Shown in pieces: positions 36,540 through 49,900 of a DNA stretch of 64,000 nt. The position numbers were made by a program, and so were the translations under genes. Numbering within the stretch: the stretch's first letter is position 1; each line of letters begins with the position of its first letter. The notes under the pieces were generated by a model. The model was not told where the DNA came from. It saw nothing but the letters and a program-made list of their open reading frames with translations, and ran no database searches. The DNA lies in contig CM070503.1 of the NCBI GenBank assembly GCA_036346375.1, forward strand, positions 5,394,001 to 5,458,000, written 5' to 3'. The stretch is from Guadua angustifolia. Its lineage: Eukaryota > Streptophyta > Magnoliopsida > Poales > Poaceae.

Positions 36540-36932
36540 ATCTAAGTACGTTTTTTTTGCGGTAAAGCCCTCTAGAAATTCCAAAATCACGAATAGATCC
36601 TTCCACAGGTTATTTTGCAAAAAGGACTCCAGAAATTCTAAAATCGCGAACAGATCCTCTCATCGGTTATTTTGCAAAAAAGACCCCTTAATTACGTAAA
36701 ATTGACCCGGACGCTAGTTCTTTCGATCCGGAAGATTCTGGAATCGCGAACAAGTCCTTCCACCGGTTATTTTGCAAAAAAGACCCTGTAGTTCTGTAAA
36801 TTCGACGCGAGCGCCAATTCTTTCCAGCCAATTTAAAAATAAAATACTGTCAAGAAAAACAAAATTATATTTTTTGCAGAAAAAACTCGGATCAAAATTT
36901 TTTGCCGGATGCCGCGCCTCTCTATCTAGTTA
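36540..36932 (+). mobile_element. Helitron-like repeat, copy B (short relative)
   Basis: Contains three copies of a unit of about 60-110 bp ('aatcgcgaac(a/t)agtcct ... ggttattttgcaaaaaagac'). It ends CCGGATGCCGCGCCTCTCTATCTAGTT, parallel to the end of copy A directly upstream. No coding capacity. Confidence 0.4.
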
Positions 36933-37704
36933 ATAAGATACGCTAATGATTAGATATATAAGCGTATGCACCAGCAAGTGCCGTACGACGGTACGAGTAA
37001 TATATTTTCATGCAAAGCCGGTGGAAAGCGGGTAGCTACTAGTAGGGATTCAAGCTAGCGGGCGTGGCATCTCGCCATCTCCTCTTCTCATGGGTCGAAC
37101 AAGCTAGCTTGCAAGCGAAAGAAAGCTACCAGCTTCTACTTTCCCTACGGAGCACGGCTCCCGTCTCATCCATGTCGAATGAACATATGGTACAACTGTG
37201 TCGATCCGGCCATGAAATCAGCCTACGACAGAGCGAGATGTGTCTCCGTGTCATGATCATCGATCGCAGCCAAGAACGTACAAGACCTGTATGATTTATT
37301 GCATCCTCTAAATCATCAGAACTAATGCGTGTTCCAACGTAGACGACTCGTAGACGCAACATGATCCACCATTAATTTATCAGGAGGGTTTATGTGAAAC
37401 GCAGAAATCTTATAGAAAATAGCTTATTTCACGTACAGAAAGTTCCCTTGTTATAAACAAGATATATCAGCGCAGCGCCTCGCCCATAATATTTATTCTA
37501 AGTTTATAAGACGTATTTTTTAATGGTCTTATCTATAAATATAAGATATTTTATATTTCAATGTAAAATTAGTGTGATGTTCTCTTTTACTCTTAATAAA
37601 TATCTATCTTTACTTTATTCACTACATAGATAAACTGAGTATAATGCTTATTGATAATAATTAAAGATAATCTAGTTATTTTCAATATCTTCTCGTATAT
37701 GCAT

Positions 37705-37925
37705 TAAGAAAAAAAAAGGGTTTTGATAAACTTCATCCGGATGTTTTCTTAGATAAAAAACATCCAAATTATGAAGCGTTGGATCTACTTTGAGATCCGT
37801 AAACCGTGAAGAGATGTGGGATTGTGTTTTGATGAAAGGTTTGATACTTTGATCTAAAGATCCAAAATTTTGGATGTTTTAAGAAACAAAAACATTCGGA
37901 TGAAGGCTGACACACCCAAAAAAAA
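37705..37925. mobile_element. Foldback MITE of about 220 bp
   Basis: The left arm (CTTCATCCGGATGTTTTCTT ... AACATCCAAATT) is the inverted counterpart of the right arm (CTTCATCCGAATGTTTTTGT ... AACATCCAAAATT, read inward). A central 'ggatct ... agatcc' also pairs. Family and target duplication not determined. Confidence 0.6.
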
Positions 37926-37929
37926 TACT

Positions 37930-40900
37930 ACTTAAGAACTTGGAGGGCGTAGCTGCGTGGTTCCAAACGATGTTGATGATAGCGTAGGCGCCGGGCACCA
38001 CCGAATCTGCGGTGCTATCCCGGGCGCTTTGGCGCTGAAAGCGACGGAGCCACACGCGACCAACGAGACCCGGGCCGATCGAAAGCCACCATCCAAAGCG
38101 TAGCAGCTAGCAGCAGCTAGCAGGAGCAAATTAATATTCCTTCCAAAAGCAACCGCTCGCTATTGGCCAGCACTGTTCATTGGCCCCAGAGATCGATCCG
38201 ACGCCCGATCGAGCTGAAGAAATCGACTTGACCGCGCGCCTGTGCGCTTTGTGCAGCAGCATGCGTGCGGGTGTGGCCGAGATCGAGATGCCGAACAAGT
38301 TGGGGTCGTAGCATCGTACGAGCCGCCAACCAAAGGAGAGGCTCCCGTTCGCCGGGCGGTAGTGCCCCAAATCCCATGCCAAATCTCTCGGAAAAAAAAC
38401 CGGTCAATTTCGCCTCTAGAAAAGCCTCGAGATACGATATGGGACACCGCGACAGTGGCAGTGCAGCAGCCCGGGCGGTGATGGATGATCGTATGAGTGA
38501 TCTGTGTGTGTTTTTTCCCGTAAAAGACGGTGCTTGGCCGTGTCGTACGTAGACGCTGTGCCTTTCTCGATGCCGATACAGTGGCTTTCGGTCGACTTGG
38601 GGTCGCAGGCACGGCCACCGGCCTGACCTGTCGCTGAAGCTTCGGCTGATATTTTTGTGGGCTACGTGGCTGTAGTGGAACGAGCCTTCGCCGTGCTAGT
38701 AGTATCCAAGAGTCAAGAATGGCCGCGAGAAAGTGATTCGTGATTATGATTCGTTTTCCCTTCCTCTAGGTAGTTTTTCACCCCGGACGCTGCTGTGCGC
38801 CCCGTACTCTTGTTTTGATAGTGTGCTTGATCTGTACGCAAGATCGTTTAGCCTTGTGTGTCTTTGTGAGCTTGCGCGTATTCGTAGTATCCAAGTGACA
38901 ATTAACCGTGGAAGACTATATATACTTCCCCGTCACCGGTGAGCACTTTCGACTAGGGATTGCTCATTTTCAGCTTGAGTTTAGGCGCTTTCAGCTGGAG
39001 ATTTCAACTAACATTTGAACAACTACGACTGATATTTTGGAGCTTGCAAATCGAAAATTAGGACTTAGAAATAGAATCTTTCAACTTGAGATCCCTACAA
39101 CTTTCACCTGGGCTCTAGCCTCAGCGGCGGCAATGGTAGGCGGCGGCGGCTAGTTGATGCGCAACGACGCCATTTAGAGCGCGACGGCGACGAATCTACG
39201 TTGTGGCAGCGCAAGACGAGGAGCGACGGCGTGAGGCAAAGCGCTGCCGCATCTAGCTAGGGGAGAGCGGCTAGACGCCGGGGCACAGAGAGAGAGCTAG
39301 GGAGGAAGAGATCGGCAGAGGAGGCCATGAAAGTGGAAGGGAATGCGGATGAAGGGGCGAGGAAGCTACGCTCGCCCAGTCTCTCCGGCATGAGATCAAT
39401 CGAAATAGCGGGCGCTGCACAACTCGACTGGATTTGATCACACAGGGCTGCGCGCGGGCGATACGGGGGATCATCCAGGAGACATCCACTAATTAGCAAA
39501 GTGCAAGAGAGAAATATAAAGCTAGACAATCTGTAGCGGGAACCCCTGTGAGCTAACCGTAGCGGACAGTGTGGTCGGTAAAGGTAAAGCAAACGAGGGA
39601 AGTTAGGACGACAAATATAGTGATTTTTGCGACGTGTCCATCAGCCACGTATTACATCGCGCAAGGACAAGAACATCGCGCAAGGGCAAGGTAACAAATT
39701 CGAAATAAATCCCCAAAATTCCCTAAGAAATCCTATCATCCAAACACCCCCTAAACGTGTACGATAGAAAGAAAAAATCAAGTCAAATGCATCCCATGTA
39801 CAACATATAATGAAGCGGGGCTGGTGAAAGCACAACAGTACAGGACTGAGTAGCATAAGACGAGAGATATTCCATACTAGATCGGCAGCTAGAGCCTAGA
39901 GCCACTTTTTAGTTTGAACAACAATCGCCACAGCAAAATTTTTTTATGAACATAAAACAACACGATGCCTGTCCTTCAGACAACCAACATTTGGGAATAT
40001 ACACCAGGCACGAACTTTTCGGTTCAAGCACAACAAATGGAAACTGGTAGCGCTACAAAGTGAACAAATGTTTTACATTGTAGGCGTGGCTTCCAACGGC
40101 ACTAAACATGATTAACCAAGTTACAAATCTGGACGGCAAACAGAAAACACCTGTCTCAGATCAAAATATCTGGATCCAACATATAAGTTAAAAGGCCAAC
40201 TATCACACCTGACTGAAGTTATGAACTCCGTAGTAAACTTCCTCTTGTCAACATAAAACCAGGTTTATCTCTGAAACATGCAAAACGATTTTTTCCCCCA
40301 AAAAAACTACTGGTTTTGAACAAGTCAACCGCTACCAAGCAACATAAAAAGAGTAGTTTCAGTATGTACTATACCGGTTATCACCAGTAACTGCCCGCTG
40401 AACAGTAGTGGCTGGTCCAGACTATTTTCTAACACTCCCTTTTAACTGCATTAACTGTCTCCATCCCTACAAATAACATGAATCAGACGTATTACTAAAT
40501 GCTTCTTCCCAATCCTGTGAGCGAACGTCACCCCAGCAGTTGTCCCAAGTCCCTTCTTTTCTTGTACAACCAAAAAGGGATGGTAATCTTTTTTCTTCTT
40601 CTGCAAAGCTAAACTAGCATTTGCAAAGGTAAGAATGTACAAAGCAATTTTACAAAATCTGAACTCTAAAAGACGAATATATATATATACAGGCGAGAGA
40701 GGCATCTTTGTATAACCGTGGTAGGTGAATCCAACCATGTTGCCGTTCATCTGAGGAACCTGAGTGGGGACCAGCCTTCTGGTCACGATCACACACCATT
40801 CATTCATTTCATTCGTAGTAACTCGGTTTGCACCATTCTACAACTTGAGTCCGGTAGGATCATTGCTTGCCTGTAACCCTTGCGGCATTAACACTGGCCA

Positions 40901-40994
40901 GCCCCACTCGACGCTTGTGCTTTTCAGTAATCAAGCATACAAACGTTTCATGACCTTCCATGAGAAAAATGAACCATCTTGATCTCAGTTGCTC
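37930..40994. other. Intergenic region downstream of the PHD gene
   Basis: 37930-39500 holds GC-rich segments with overlapping frames of no recognisable family. From about 39650 to 40994 the sequence becomes intron/UTR-like; part of it is presumably the 3' UTR of the minus-strand PHD gene, whose stop is at 40995-40997. A (TA)n run lies at about 40679-40690. Poly(A) site not determined. Confidence 0.45.
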
Positions 40995-43900
40995 CTATCC
41001 GCCAGGCTCTTGTGGTTCATGGGTTTGTGTATTTCGATTCCATGGCTTCTCTTTAGAAAGAGAGTCACGGGGGACATACACATATCCCTTCGGAAGGCGT
41101 TGGTTCTGTGTAGAAGCTTGATCAGATGTCATAACAAGCTCCTTTTGAAATGTTTCCCTCTGCTGCAAAATCATGTGCTTTACACATTAGCATGGTGTAG
41201 GAAAGAAGTTAGAACATGAAAAGAGCAATACAAACCTTCTTATCTTTTGTCTTCTTTTCTCCGGCTTCCAATTTCTGTAAGGCAGTAACTGGTCTTTGTG
41301 GAAGTTGCTTGCCAGCAAGTGATCCCCTCTCGCTCAACTTCCGTTTGAACGATATCAATGTCTTTGAGCTATCAGCTGTGTTTCTCTCAGCATCTCTGTT
41401 ATTAAGAGAAAACCTGATGGTATTTTTCCCAGAAATAGAACTATCCACCGTGACATCATCAGATCTTTGCACGGTTCCACTGTATGATTTGTTATTAATT
41501 GAAGTAGTGGCAGATTCTGAACTTGCTCCAGGTGCAAGGTAGGAGAAAACAACAGCATCCTTTGTTTTAGCAAGTATATCATGATCACACAGAACTCTCT
41601 CTCTCTGACATAATACAGAACACATTAAATTAGTTTATTGGTTTGTATAGGGAAATATCAAGATGACAATTTGTTGTCTACAAAAGATAATAATGGCAAC
41701 ATTAAATTTATAGTGAGTCAATGATAAAAAAGAAAAGCTGAAAGGTTATTTACAAAGTGTAAACATCCACATGCACAAAACCCTAGAGGGATCGCAACCA
41801 TTGATTTGAGGGTGAAGGTGACAGGGACTTTCTTTTTCACAATAAATGCTAACGATTTTTCACAGCTACCAGGCTCGCTGCCAAATATCTTACTCCAATC
41901 TGATCAATCTAATTTAACAATCCCACTTTCAGCCGCTGAAAAGGTCAGATTTTCCAAACTCTGATTCACAATTGGGCACAGGAAACAACAGAGTAACCAC
42001 TAACCACCAACCTTCTCAATATCATGGCATTGGCCACCTTCATGATTTACTGTATAAAGTCATAAAATGTACAGTAAGTCCAAAAATAACCCTCCTGTTT
42101 ATTTAGAACAATGAACCATTAATGGTTTGGGTGCATTGGTAAAACACTAAAATATCTAGAAATGGAATGAGCCCCCACATACAAAACTCAAAAGCTATGG
42201 AGCTAGCAGCTAATGCTAGACCATAGTTACCAGAAACATGGTTTGTCCTAGTTGCGGTACAGGATTCGGGTTTGGTTCACCACCTTTTCTTCTAATTTCC
42301 ATGGCGAAAAAAACCACATACCCTAAACCGGTTCAGGTTCGACGAATCCGGTACAAGATTCACGGGGGTTTATAGCGAATCCGGTAACTATGTGCTAAAT
42401 GCCAACCATGATCTCAGTGGTCAGCAGCTGGGTTCATTTTCCAAAAAAAGGGGGGTAAAGTTTTGGGGGGAAAGGCTGCTGGACATGATATAACTACTTC
42501 CCGTGGCCCAAGGCCAAGGAGCGGCACATCTGCCCATGTCCTTAACTCTCCGTAATTAGCCTGAACACTCTCGATTAACTTCAAAGACTGGTGGGTAGTT
42601 ATCTTGTTCCCTAATTTCACAACAGGAACATTGTGAAGTAAATCTAGGAAAACACCACACACACATATAAGGTCGCTAACTGTCAGATACAGATACAACA
42701 AAGCAAAATAAAAAAAAATGCTTATGACATGAATAGTAATTCAAGTATGATTGTTATCTATTCAGTGTTATTAAGTTATTGCCTAGGCGTCCCGGCGCCG
42801 GAGCTAGCAAGCCATGGCCGCTCGCCTCGCCTAGCGCTGGGTTGAAGGGGATACGGGCAAGGCACCGGGTGATGGGGAATTGGGGACAAGTTGGGCTGAG
42901 TTTGTGCGTTGAGAAGGGACCAGCAAAAGGGGAGGATTCCAGTACCTCATCGCCGTCAACCTCGGGCTCCACGAGCTCCGGCACACCACCGCGGCCTCGT
43001 GCGTCTCCGATCGTACTGCCATCGCCTCCTGCTATCGTCGCTTCCAGATCCGGCATTCCAACCTCGGCCGAGACCAGATCTTGTGGTCATGGCATCGGGG
43101 ACTACCGGATCCGACATCTCCACGCTGCCGCCATCCCCAATCTAGCCGCCATCGTCCCCGATCTGGCCGTTGTCGTCCCCGATCTCCTCGTCCTCCACCA
43201 CCTCCTCTGCACCACGGCGGACGAGGAGCGCGAGGGGACAGCAGCACTCGGAGGGGAAGGCATCGCTCGGGAGGGAGGGGGAGCGGCGCTCGGAGGGGGA
43301 GGGGAGCGGCGCTCGAGGGGAGAGTTGGAGTGGGCGCCGCGAGAGGGAATGGAGGAGGCGGCTTTGAAGGGAGGTAGGGAGGGAGGGTGGGGGAGAGAGG
43401 GGGGAGGCCAGGCCTCTCGGCTGGGCTGGCCAATGGGCCAATGAATGGGCTGAGGGGATTTAAGATTGAGAGAAATACACTGATATTGCTAATATATGTA
43501 TTGATGATATACTGATATTAATAGACTTTTTTGGTTGCCTAATCCTCGCCTAGGCTCCTAGGCATCGAGGCGCCTCGGAGGCGACTCACCTTGCCAGGGC
43601 GCCGTGATAACCATGCATCTATTCATGTAAAGGAAATCCTATGATCTCCGGGCCAAGGACCCTTCCTCCACTGAGCTCACAAAAGAGGACACCTGGGCCC
43701 AGAGGGACTTCACCTCCTCCCTAGGACAAGGTACTTGATCAAGCTCCCATCTACGAGGCATATGGCTACCCTGGTCCATTAGGGTGCTCCATAAGCACCC
43801 ATAAAGGTGGAGGTACGCTCACAACTTGCTTAGTGATAATCGGCAAATGGGGCCCTCGGACCTCGTGGCCCACGCGGGGGTGGGCCCTTGGAGCAGGACA

Positions 43901-46900
43901 AGCCCCCGTGGGACCCAAGAGTCGGAGACTTACCCCAAAGGAACCATGACGTGGGATGCACTACCACCTCCCATCATACTCCACCGTCCCCTTAAAGAGG
44001 GGGGGTATGTGGTGCGGGGTCTTTGGGGAGATCCCATCATACTCAGCCGGCCCTTTAGAGCACTTTGTCTCGTTCCTATCTATAGGGCGTGGGCTCAACT
44101 CCTGGTCCGTGAGTGCGCCCCCATAAGCACCCATTGAGATAGAGGGGCATCCCCACCTCGCTTAGTATCGACTGATAAGTGGGGTCACAAAGTCTTGTGG
44201 CCCTCTAGGGCACTTCACCTCCTACCCGAAGAAGGGCACATGGAGAATTGCCCTTCCCTCTAGGGCGCTTGGCCTCATTCCCATCTACGAGGCATATGGC
44301 TCAATGCCTGGTCCGCTAAGGAGCCTCTCTAAGCGCCCATGGAGATGGATGGATACTCTCATCTCGCTTGGGATCGACTGACAAGTGGGGCCGCCAAGTC
44401 CCATGGTCCACGTGAGGTCGGCACCTGCAGGAGGGCCCAAGCCTTGGGACCCCAGAGTCATAAACCTACCCCTAAGGAGCGATGACACGGGATCCACTAC
44501 CACCTCCCGAGAATGACAAAAATACCCACACTTAAATCACCTTACTAGGGGTATGAGAGTATTTGTGTACCAGGCTGAACACCTATAAAAGCTCATTGTA
44601 ACCCTCACTTATAACTAGAACTCTATTGGAATACAAAACATACACAAACTGGTGTGCCCTTGGGGTCACTCCCAAGCAAGGAAGCATCCCCTCTACCACG
44701 AGCCCAGGGGCACACCGACAGTAGTAGGGTGCCTTCACTAGCACTCGAAGCTAAATAAATGACCATGTCTTCATTACTCTTGCGGACATCTACCCGTTGG
44801 ACGGTCGACATCCGCCTCTCTCTTATGTCCTGTTTTCCAACGTACGACAGACATAGAAAGTGATTTCAAAAGTAAATAACTAAATCAAAGTAGCTTCAAG
44901 ATGTCGTTCAACTTCCAAGGCCCCGCACAAGATGTAGAATGTTAACAGCTAGACATACCTTCACCTTTTCTCTCTTAATTATCCTCTCACACAAGAGTCG
45001 CAATTTTTCCAACTCAACCTGCAAAAGGATAATATATTTCCTCAAGAAAAATTTAATCAATGTTCACTCAAAAAGGACATCCTCTGGACACATCTTCTAT
45101 CATAATATAGTTGAGATGACTATTAACATGTAAATAATATAAAATAAAGAATGACCACTGCAAGAAAGAAGTATCCAAGTGTTTCAAAGTAATTGAAAGT
45201 TGAAACCTTTTACAGCAAATGAGTAAAATATTGTATTTTACCAATTAAATTAGGAAAACAAAGAAAGTAGTATATCTACTAACCCTCATCCTTTTCAAGC
45301 TTTTGAGTTCCTCAGGTCCATATTGTTTGGCATCAGCCTGCATGAATTTTGAAGAGCAAAATAAGATACAAAAAATAGCTGTACCAAACACAGGATTGTC
45401 ATACATAATAAATATGTCCCCTTTGGATCCATGTGGGCAGGAAAATAAGAATCAACAAATCAAAGAATATGCTACCAAGCTTGCAAATTGGACGTATGAT
45501 TACACTAATCATCCATCCCCTTTCATTTTCATCATTATGACAAAATTCTAATGCTAAATTTAAGCTGTCAGTTCACCTATCATAATAACATATTTGTTTG
45601 CACATATAAGGAGAATAGTCAACCCTGGTCTTCGGTAGAGAGAGAGAGAGAGCTATTACTCCAAAATAGCACAGATGCTATATTTACCTCTTTCTGCTCA
45701 ATGCTGTGTTTGCTGCAATATGCTTTGTGCTGCAACACATTACTGAACCCTTTTGTGTTCATGTAGAAACCAGCATGTCTAGCGCAAGAAGGATGAAAAG
45801 TGGATTGGCAGTCCCCACTATTGCACTGCATGGTAGAAAGAGACAAACTTATCAAGATTCTAAGTGCTTGTCCTCTTCATGCTCTGAATTAGATAGAGGC
45901 AAAGATGATGATGTACCTTTAAGCACACACCAACATCTCGGAGGCAGACACAGCAAGTATCTTTCTCCTTTACAAGGCTTTCCTGATATATATGAACCAA
46001 CAAAAATAGAGGAGGTTTTATTTATTCCTGAAAATGAAAAGTAGGAGAAACTGCAGTGCTGGACAGAGAAGAGTACCATTCCGTTGACTGGACTATCTTG
46101 TCCTCTCACGTACTTGGTCTCCAACAACCACTAAGGAAATATTAGAAAAATTAAAACACAAGAGGAAGTCATATGGAAACAAAAGGTGATAATCATTTGA
46201 GTACCTCAGCACAGAAAGCATGAATCCACTGCCCGTCTGTAGTCTTTCTAAAAGCACCAGATGTGCCATGGCACAGACCACACTGTACCAAGGATAAGTT
46301 TGTGCCATTGCAATCCGACTGATCGCTAGTGCTAGCAGCTTCCGTTGAAATATCTTCACAAAGTTCACACTTCCAGGGACCAGTAGAATTCCCCAGATTT
46401 CTATAGCAATCTATGTGGACAGCAACCTGTTGAAAAGGTCAAAGTTAATAACACAGTGAAATATAATACTTCAAAATTCAACAAAATCCAAAGCACCTTG
46501 CATCTGGAGCAGACAAAAATTCGGTTCAATACAGTTTCAGTTCGCATGCATACATCACAGTAGAGTGCATTTTCTTTTGAAATAATTGGCATATGAAAAA
46601 TGCCGAAGTTAGTATCTGGTGAAACTTTGTTGTTGGATGGCTTTGACGAATCCTTGGTCCGTGGCAATGAAGAAGTCCGCTGGCCAACTCTTGAAGATCC
46701 AGCACCAAATTTTGAAGAGCTCTACAAGTACAGAAGAAATAAGATACATGGCCTCAGACACACATACTAATTTGTTAATAGACCAATCACAATACAGCAA
46801 GAAACCTCTTGATTAGCACATACTCCTCCATCATTTGCATCTTTTCTTACAGTGGAATTACGAGAGGAGGCTGCAACAGCAGCTGCAGCTGCAGCTAGTA

Positions 46901-49900
46901 CGGCCTGAGCTTCTTTGTGTCTCTTCTCTTTCCTCCCACGTTTCTTAGCTTCTCTAACATCACGAAGAAACTGATTGACAAGGATGAAGTCCCATTTTCT
47001 TTTATTGAACACATCCAACTCGCGAGAAAGATTCTGGACAACCTTTACTATTAAATCTTCTGCAAGATTCAAGTGTAAAGTGATTCAGAAAACTGAAGAA
47101 ACAAGAACTTCATTTAAGGGGACAGATTCGTATGTAGTGTTGAAGCAAGAGGGGCATTGAACCATAGCACAAAAACTGGATTGGACCTGCAGTTTGACCC
47201 GAAAAAACCAGGACCAGTGCCTGGTTCGGTCCGGTCACGTGTCAAGACCGTTCATGCAAGCAAGCCCATCAGAACCGGTGAAAATACAGTCGAACAGGCA
47301 GGTTTTGCACTGAACTGGTATTAGACCAGGACCGGTCGGACCAACTCCATTAATTAGACGGGAAAAATGTGTAGGCACAAGGATTTGAATGTGAGACCTC
47401 TTGGCAGAGGCACAAGAGCTCCCACTGCCCACATAAACCAACTGGTCAAGGTTGGTTTGCTGCTTTTGGTGCGAAAACTAATAAACTTAACCCCCCATTT
47501 TCCTTACCATACTACTACCAGCCACTATTTTATTTTATTTTACTGAACAGGCAGTTGGATCGGTAAACCAGCGGTCCAACCGCTGAACCGATACTCAACA
47601 GGTCGATGACCGGTCCGATTTTTTGTACTATGCATTGAAGTAAAACGAGCAACATAAGGTTTAATTATTCCGTAAACTCACAGGAAGAAGTGTAAAGGAT
47701 AAACAGAACAAATAAACAGAGAAAGTATTACCGTATCTGTGTTTCAGAACAGCAGCATTGTCAAGCAGCCTAGTTTGTAAGTACACCATTTCTCCTTCTA
47801 CTTCATCATCAGGAGAATGCTCAAGGATTCCTAAGGATTTTTCTTTTGAACCTTGATCTGCCACAGCAATTTCTGTTGTTTCTGCAAGTTTTTTAAAGAA
47901 TCCACAGGCCCTTTCTCATCAGAAGAACATAATGGTTCTTCTAGTAATATTTGACAAAGGAAAATAGGTTCAGTTAAAGCATGACATATAAAATGATTAT
48001 TAGCAATTGTAAATCGTCGCTACGTAATTAATAGAAGAAACTATTAAGAATTTACCAGGATGACATGGTGCCTGCTTATTCTGCTTGAAAGTCTGACTCC
48101 AAAGATGAGCCATCTTTTTCTTTATGAATGGATGAATATAAAAATGAGAATCATCAAAGCTGCAAGAAGCGAGACAGGGGTTAACAGCAGCATCCAGGAG
48201 GGCCATCTTGGTTCATGCAAAAAAAATGGGGATTTGAGACTAAATGAAGCAAATGGTAAAGAACAATGGCAGAATAACCAAATTCAATCAGTTGAATTTT
48301 TGCATCTTACTTGAAACAAGGTTGTCTGCGAACATGATCCATATTACAATCACGACGATTGCATTCGCCAATTTCAACTGAATCCGACCCATGTTTAGCA
48401 TTATCACCCTGAGAAAAACATTGATTCAATGAAGAGACACCCTCCTCCAATTCCGAGCCAAGTTCAGCCTTAGTCAAGTCATTACTTTTCCTTCCATGTG
48501 ATGTACCTGTTCATAACATATTGTAAGAACTAGAAAAAAATCACATAGTTTTGTGAAATAATTATGTCAATAGTTTTTTAAATAAAACATATCTATTGAA
48601 AGCTAATATTGTAACGTATATATGATAATCCTTTTTGCGAGAACAAGAATTATAACCTTCTAGGTCCAGAAAATAAATGGTAGATTTTTTAGTTTTCTAA
48701 TGATTAATGTGAGAACTTCTATAACTTCGAGCAGGAATTTCATAAATGTTTATCATGTTTATGTATCAGATCATTTGAACCACAAAAAGAAATAAAATCT
48801 TCATTATTAGGAGGGTAAAAATATAAGCTTTACACCTAAAATTTCCGAGCCTCCTAGTCTTTACAAATGGATAGCTATGACTTCAACTGTAAGACTTCAA
48901 ATTCAACGGTTCCCAGAAATTTTAACTGAGTTGGCCAACCAAGTAAAGCATGATGAGAAAATGTGATGCCTTATATTTCACCTATTTTTATTATGTATCA
49001 GATCATTTCAGCCCACAAAAAGAAATGAAACCATGGTAAGCAATCCAAATATGATCATTACACCTTAAAAATTTACAGCCACTTTAATCTTCACAAAATA
49101 CTAGCTATGACCTCAACCAGAATATCAAAAAATAGTTTCAGGACTTGGGCGTCGTTTGGCATTGCAGTGGCTTTTCAAAATGCTTATATTTTCTGCTTTT
49201 GGATATAATAATTAGTTGAAAGCCTCTTCTTTACATAACAGCATGATCTTACTGGAATCGAGATTTCTTGTAACTAACTAGATTACACAGCACAAAGCAG
49301 TACAGCACAACCACGGACTGGCCTTAAAGTGAGTTGGTCTACCAAGGAAAGCACACTGGCAGTGTGGTGCACAGAGAGAACTCTTCCATCTCTATTTCGA
49401 GTAATCAAAATATTGTAAATTACAAGTTACTTTGTATTTCTTATACATAATGATATAAAAGAATAATATATCAGGAAATGGCAATATAGCTATTTCTCCT
49501 GGAATGTAAAAAAGGGCAATGAGTTGCCACATAGCACTTGCATTGCAGCAACAACTGAAACTAAAACAGTCTTATCCAATATAAAAGAAAATGAGAAGAC
49601 ATCCATAATAGCCTTAAATACCCAGAAATATAAATGTTGAACAACAGAACAGCACTGTCACAACCGTTGCAGTATTGCTGAGAATAATAATACCAAACTT
49701 ACCTTGTAACCTAGTTAACAACTTAAGAGTAGTGATATTTCATGTGGTTCAAAATCAACACATAAAGAGAATAGGAAGTACACACTAGCAAGTTGCAAAT
49801 TTAAAACCATCAAGATGCCTCTTAAAAACAAAATAAGGATTCCAAGTAAGTTAGGAAAATTCAAAGTTAGCAACCACTACATTATGATAAAAACAGTCAA

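Noticed and set aside
38160..38618. 152-codon minus-strand frame
   Set aside because: No recognisable domain; three overlapping frames on both strands and no splice or promoter context.
42779..43444. 221-codon plus-strand frame inside PHD intron 17
   Set aside because: Lies in a GC-rich repeat element, is matched by frames on the other strand, and ends in a Gly/Glu/Arg-rich repeat; no domain.
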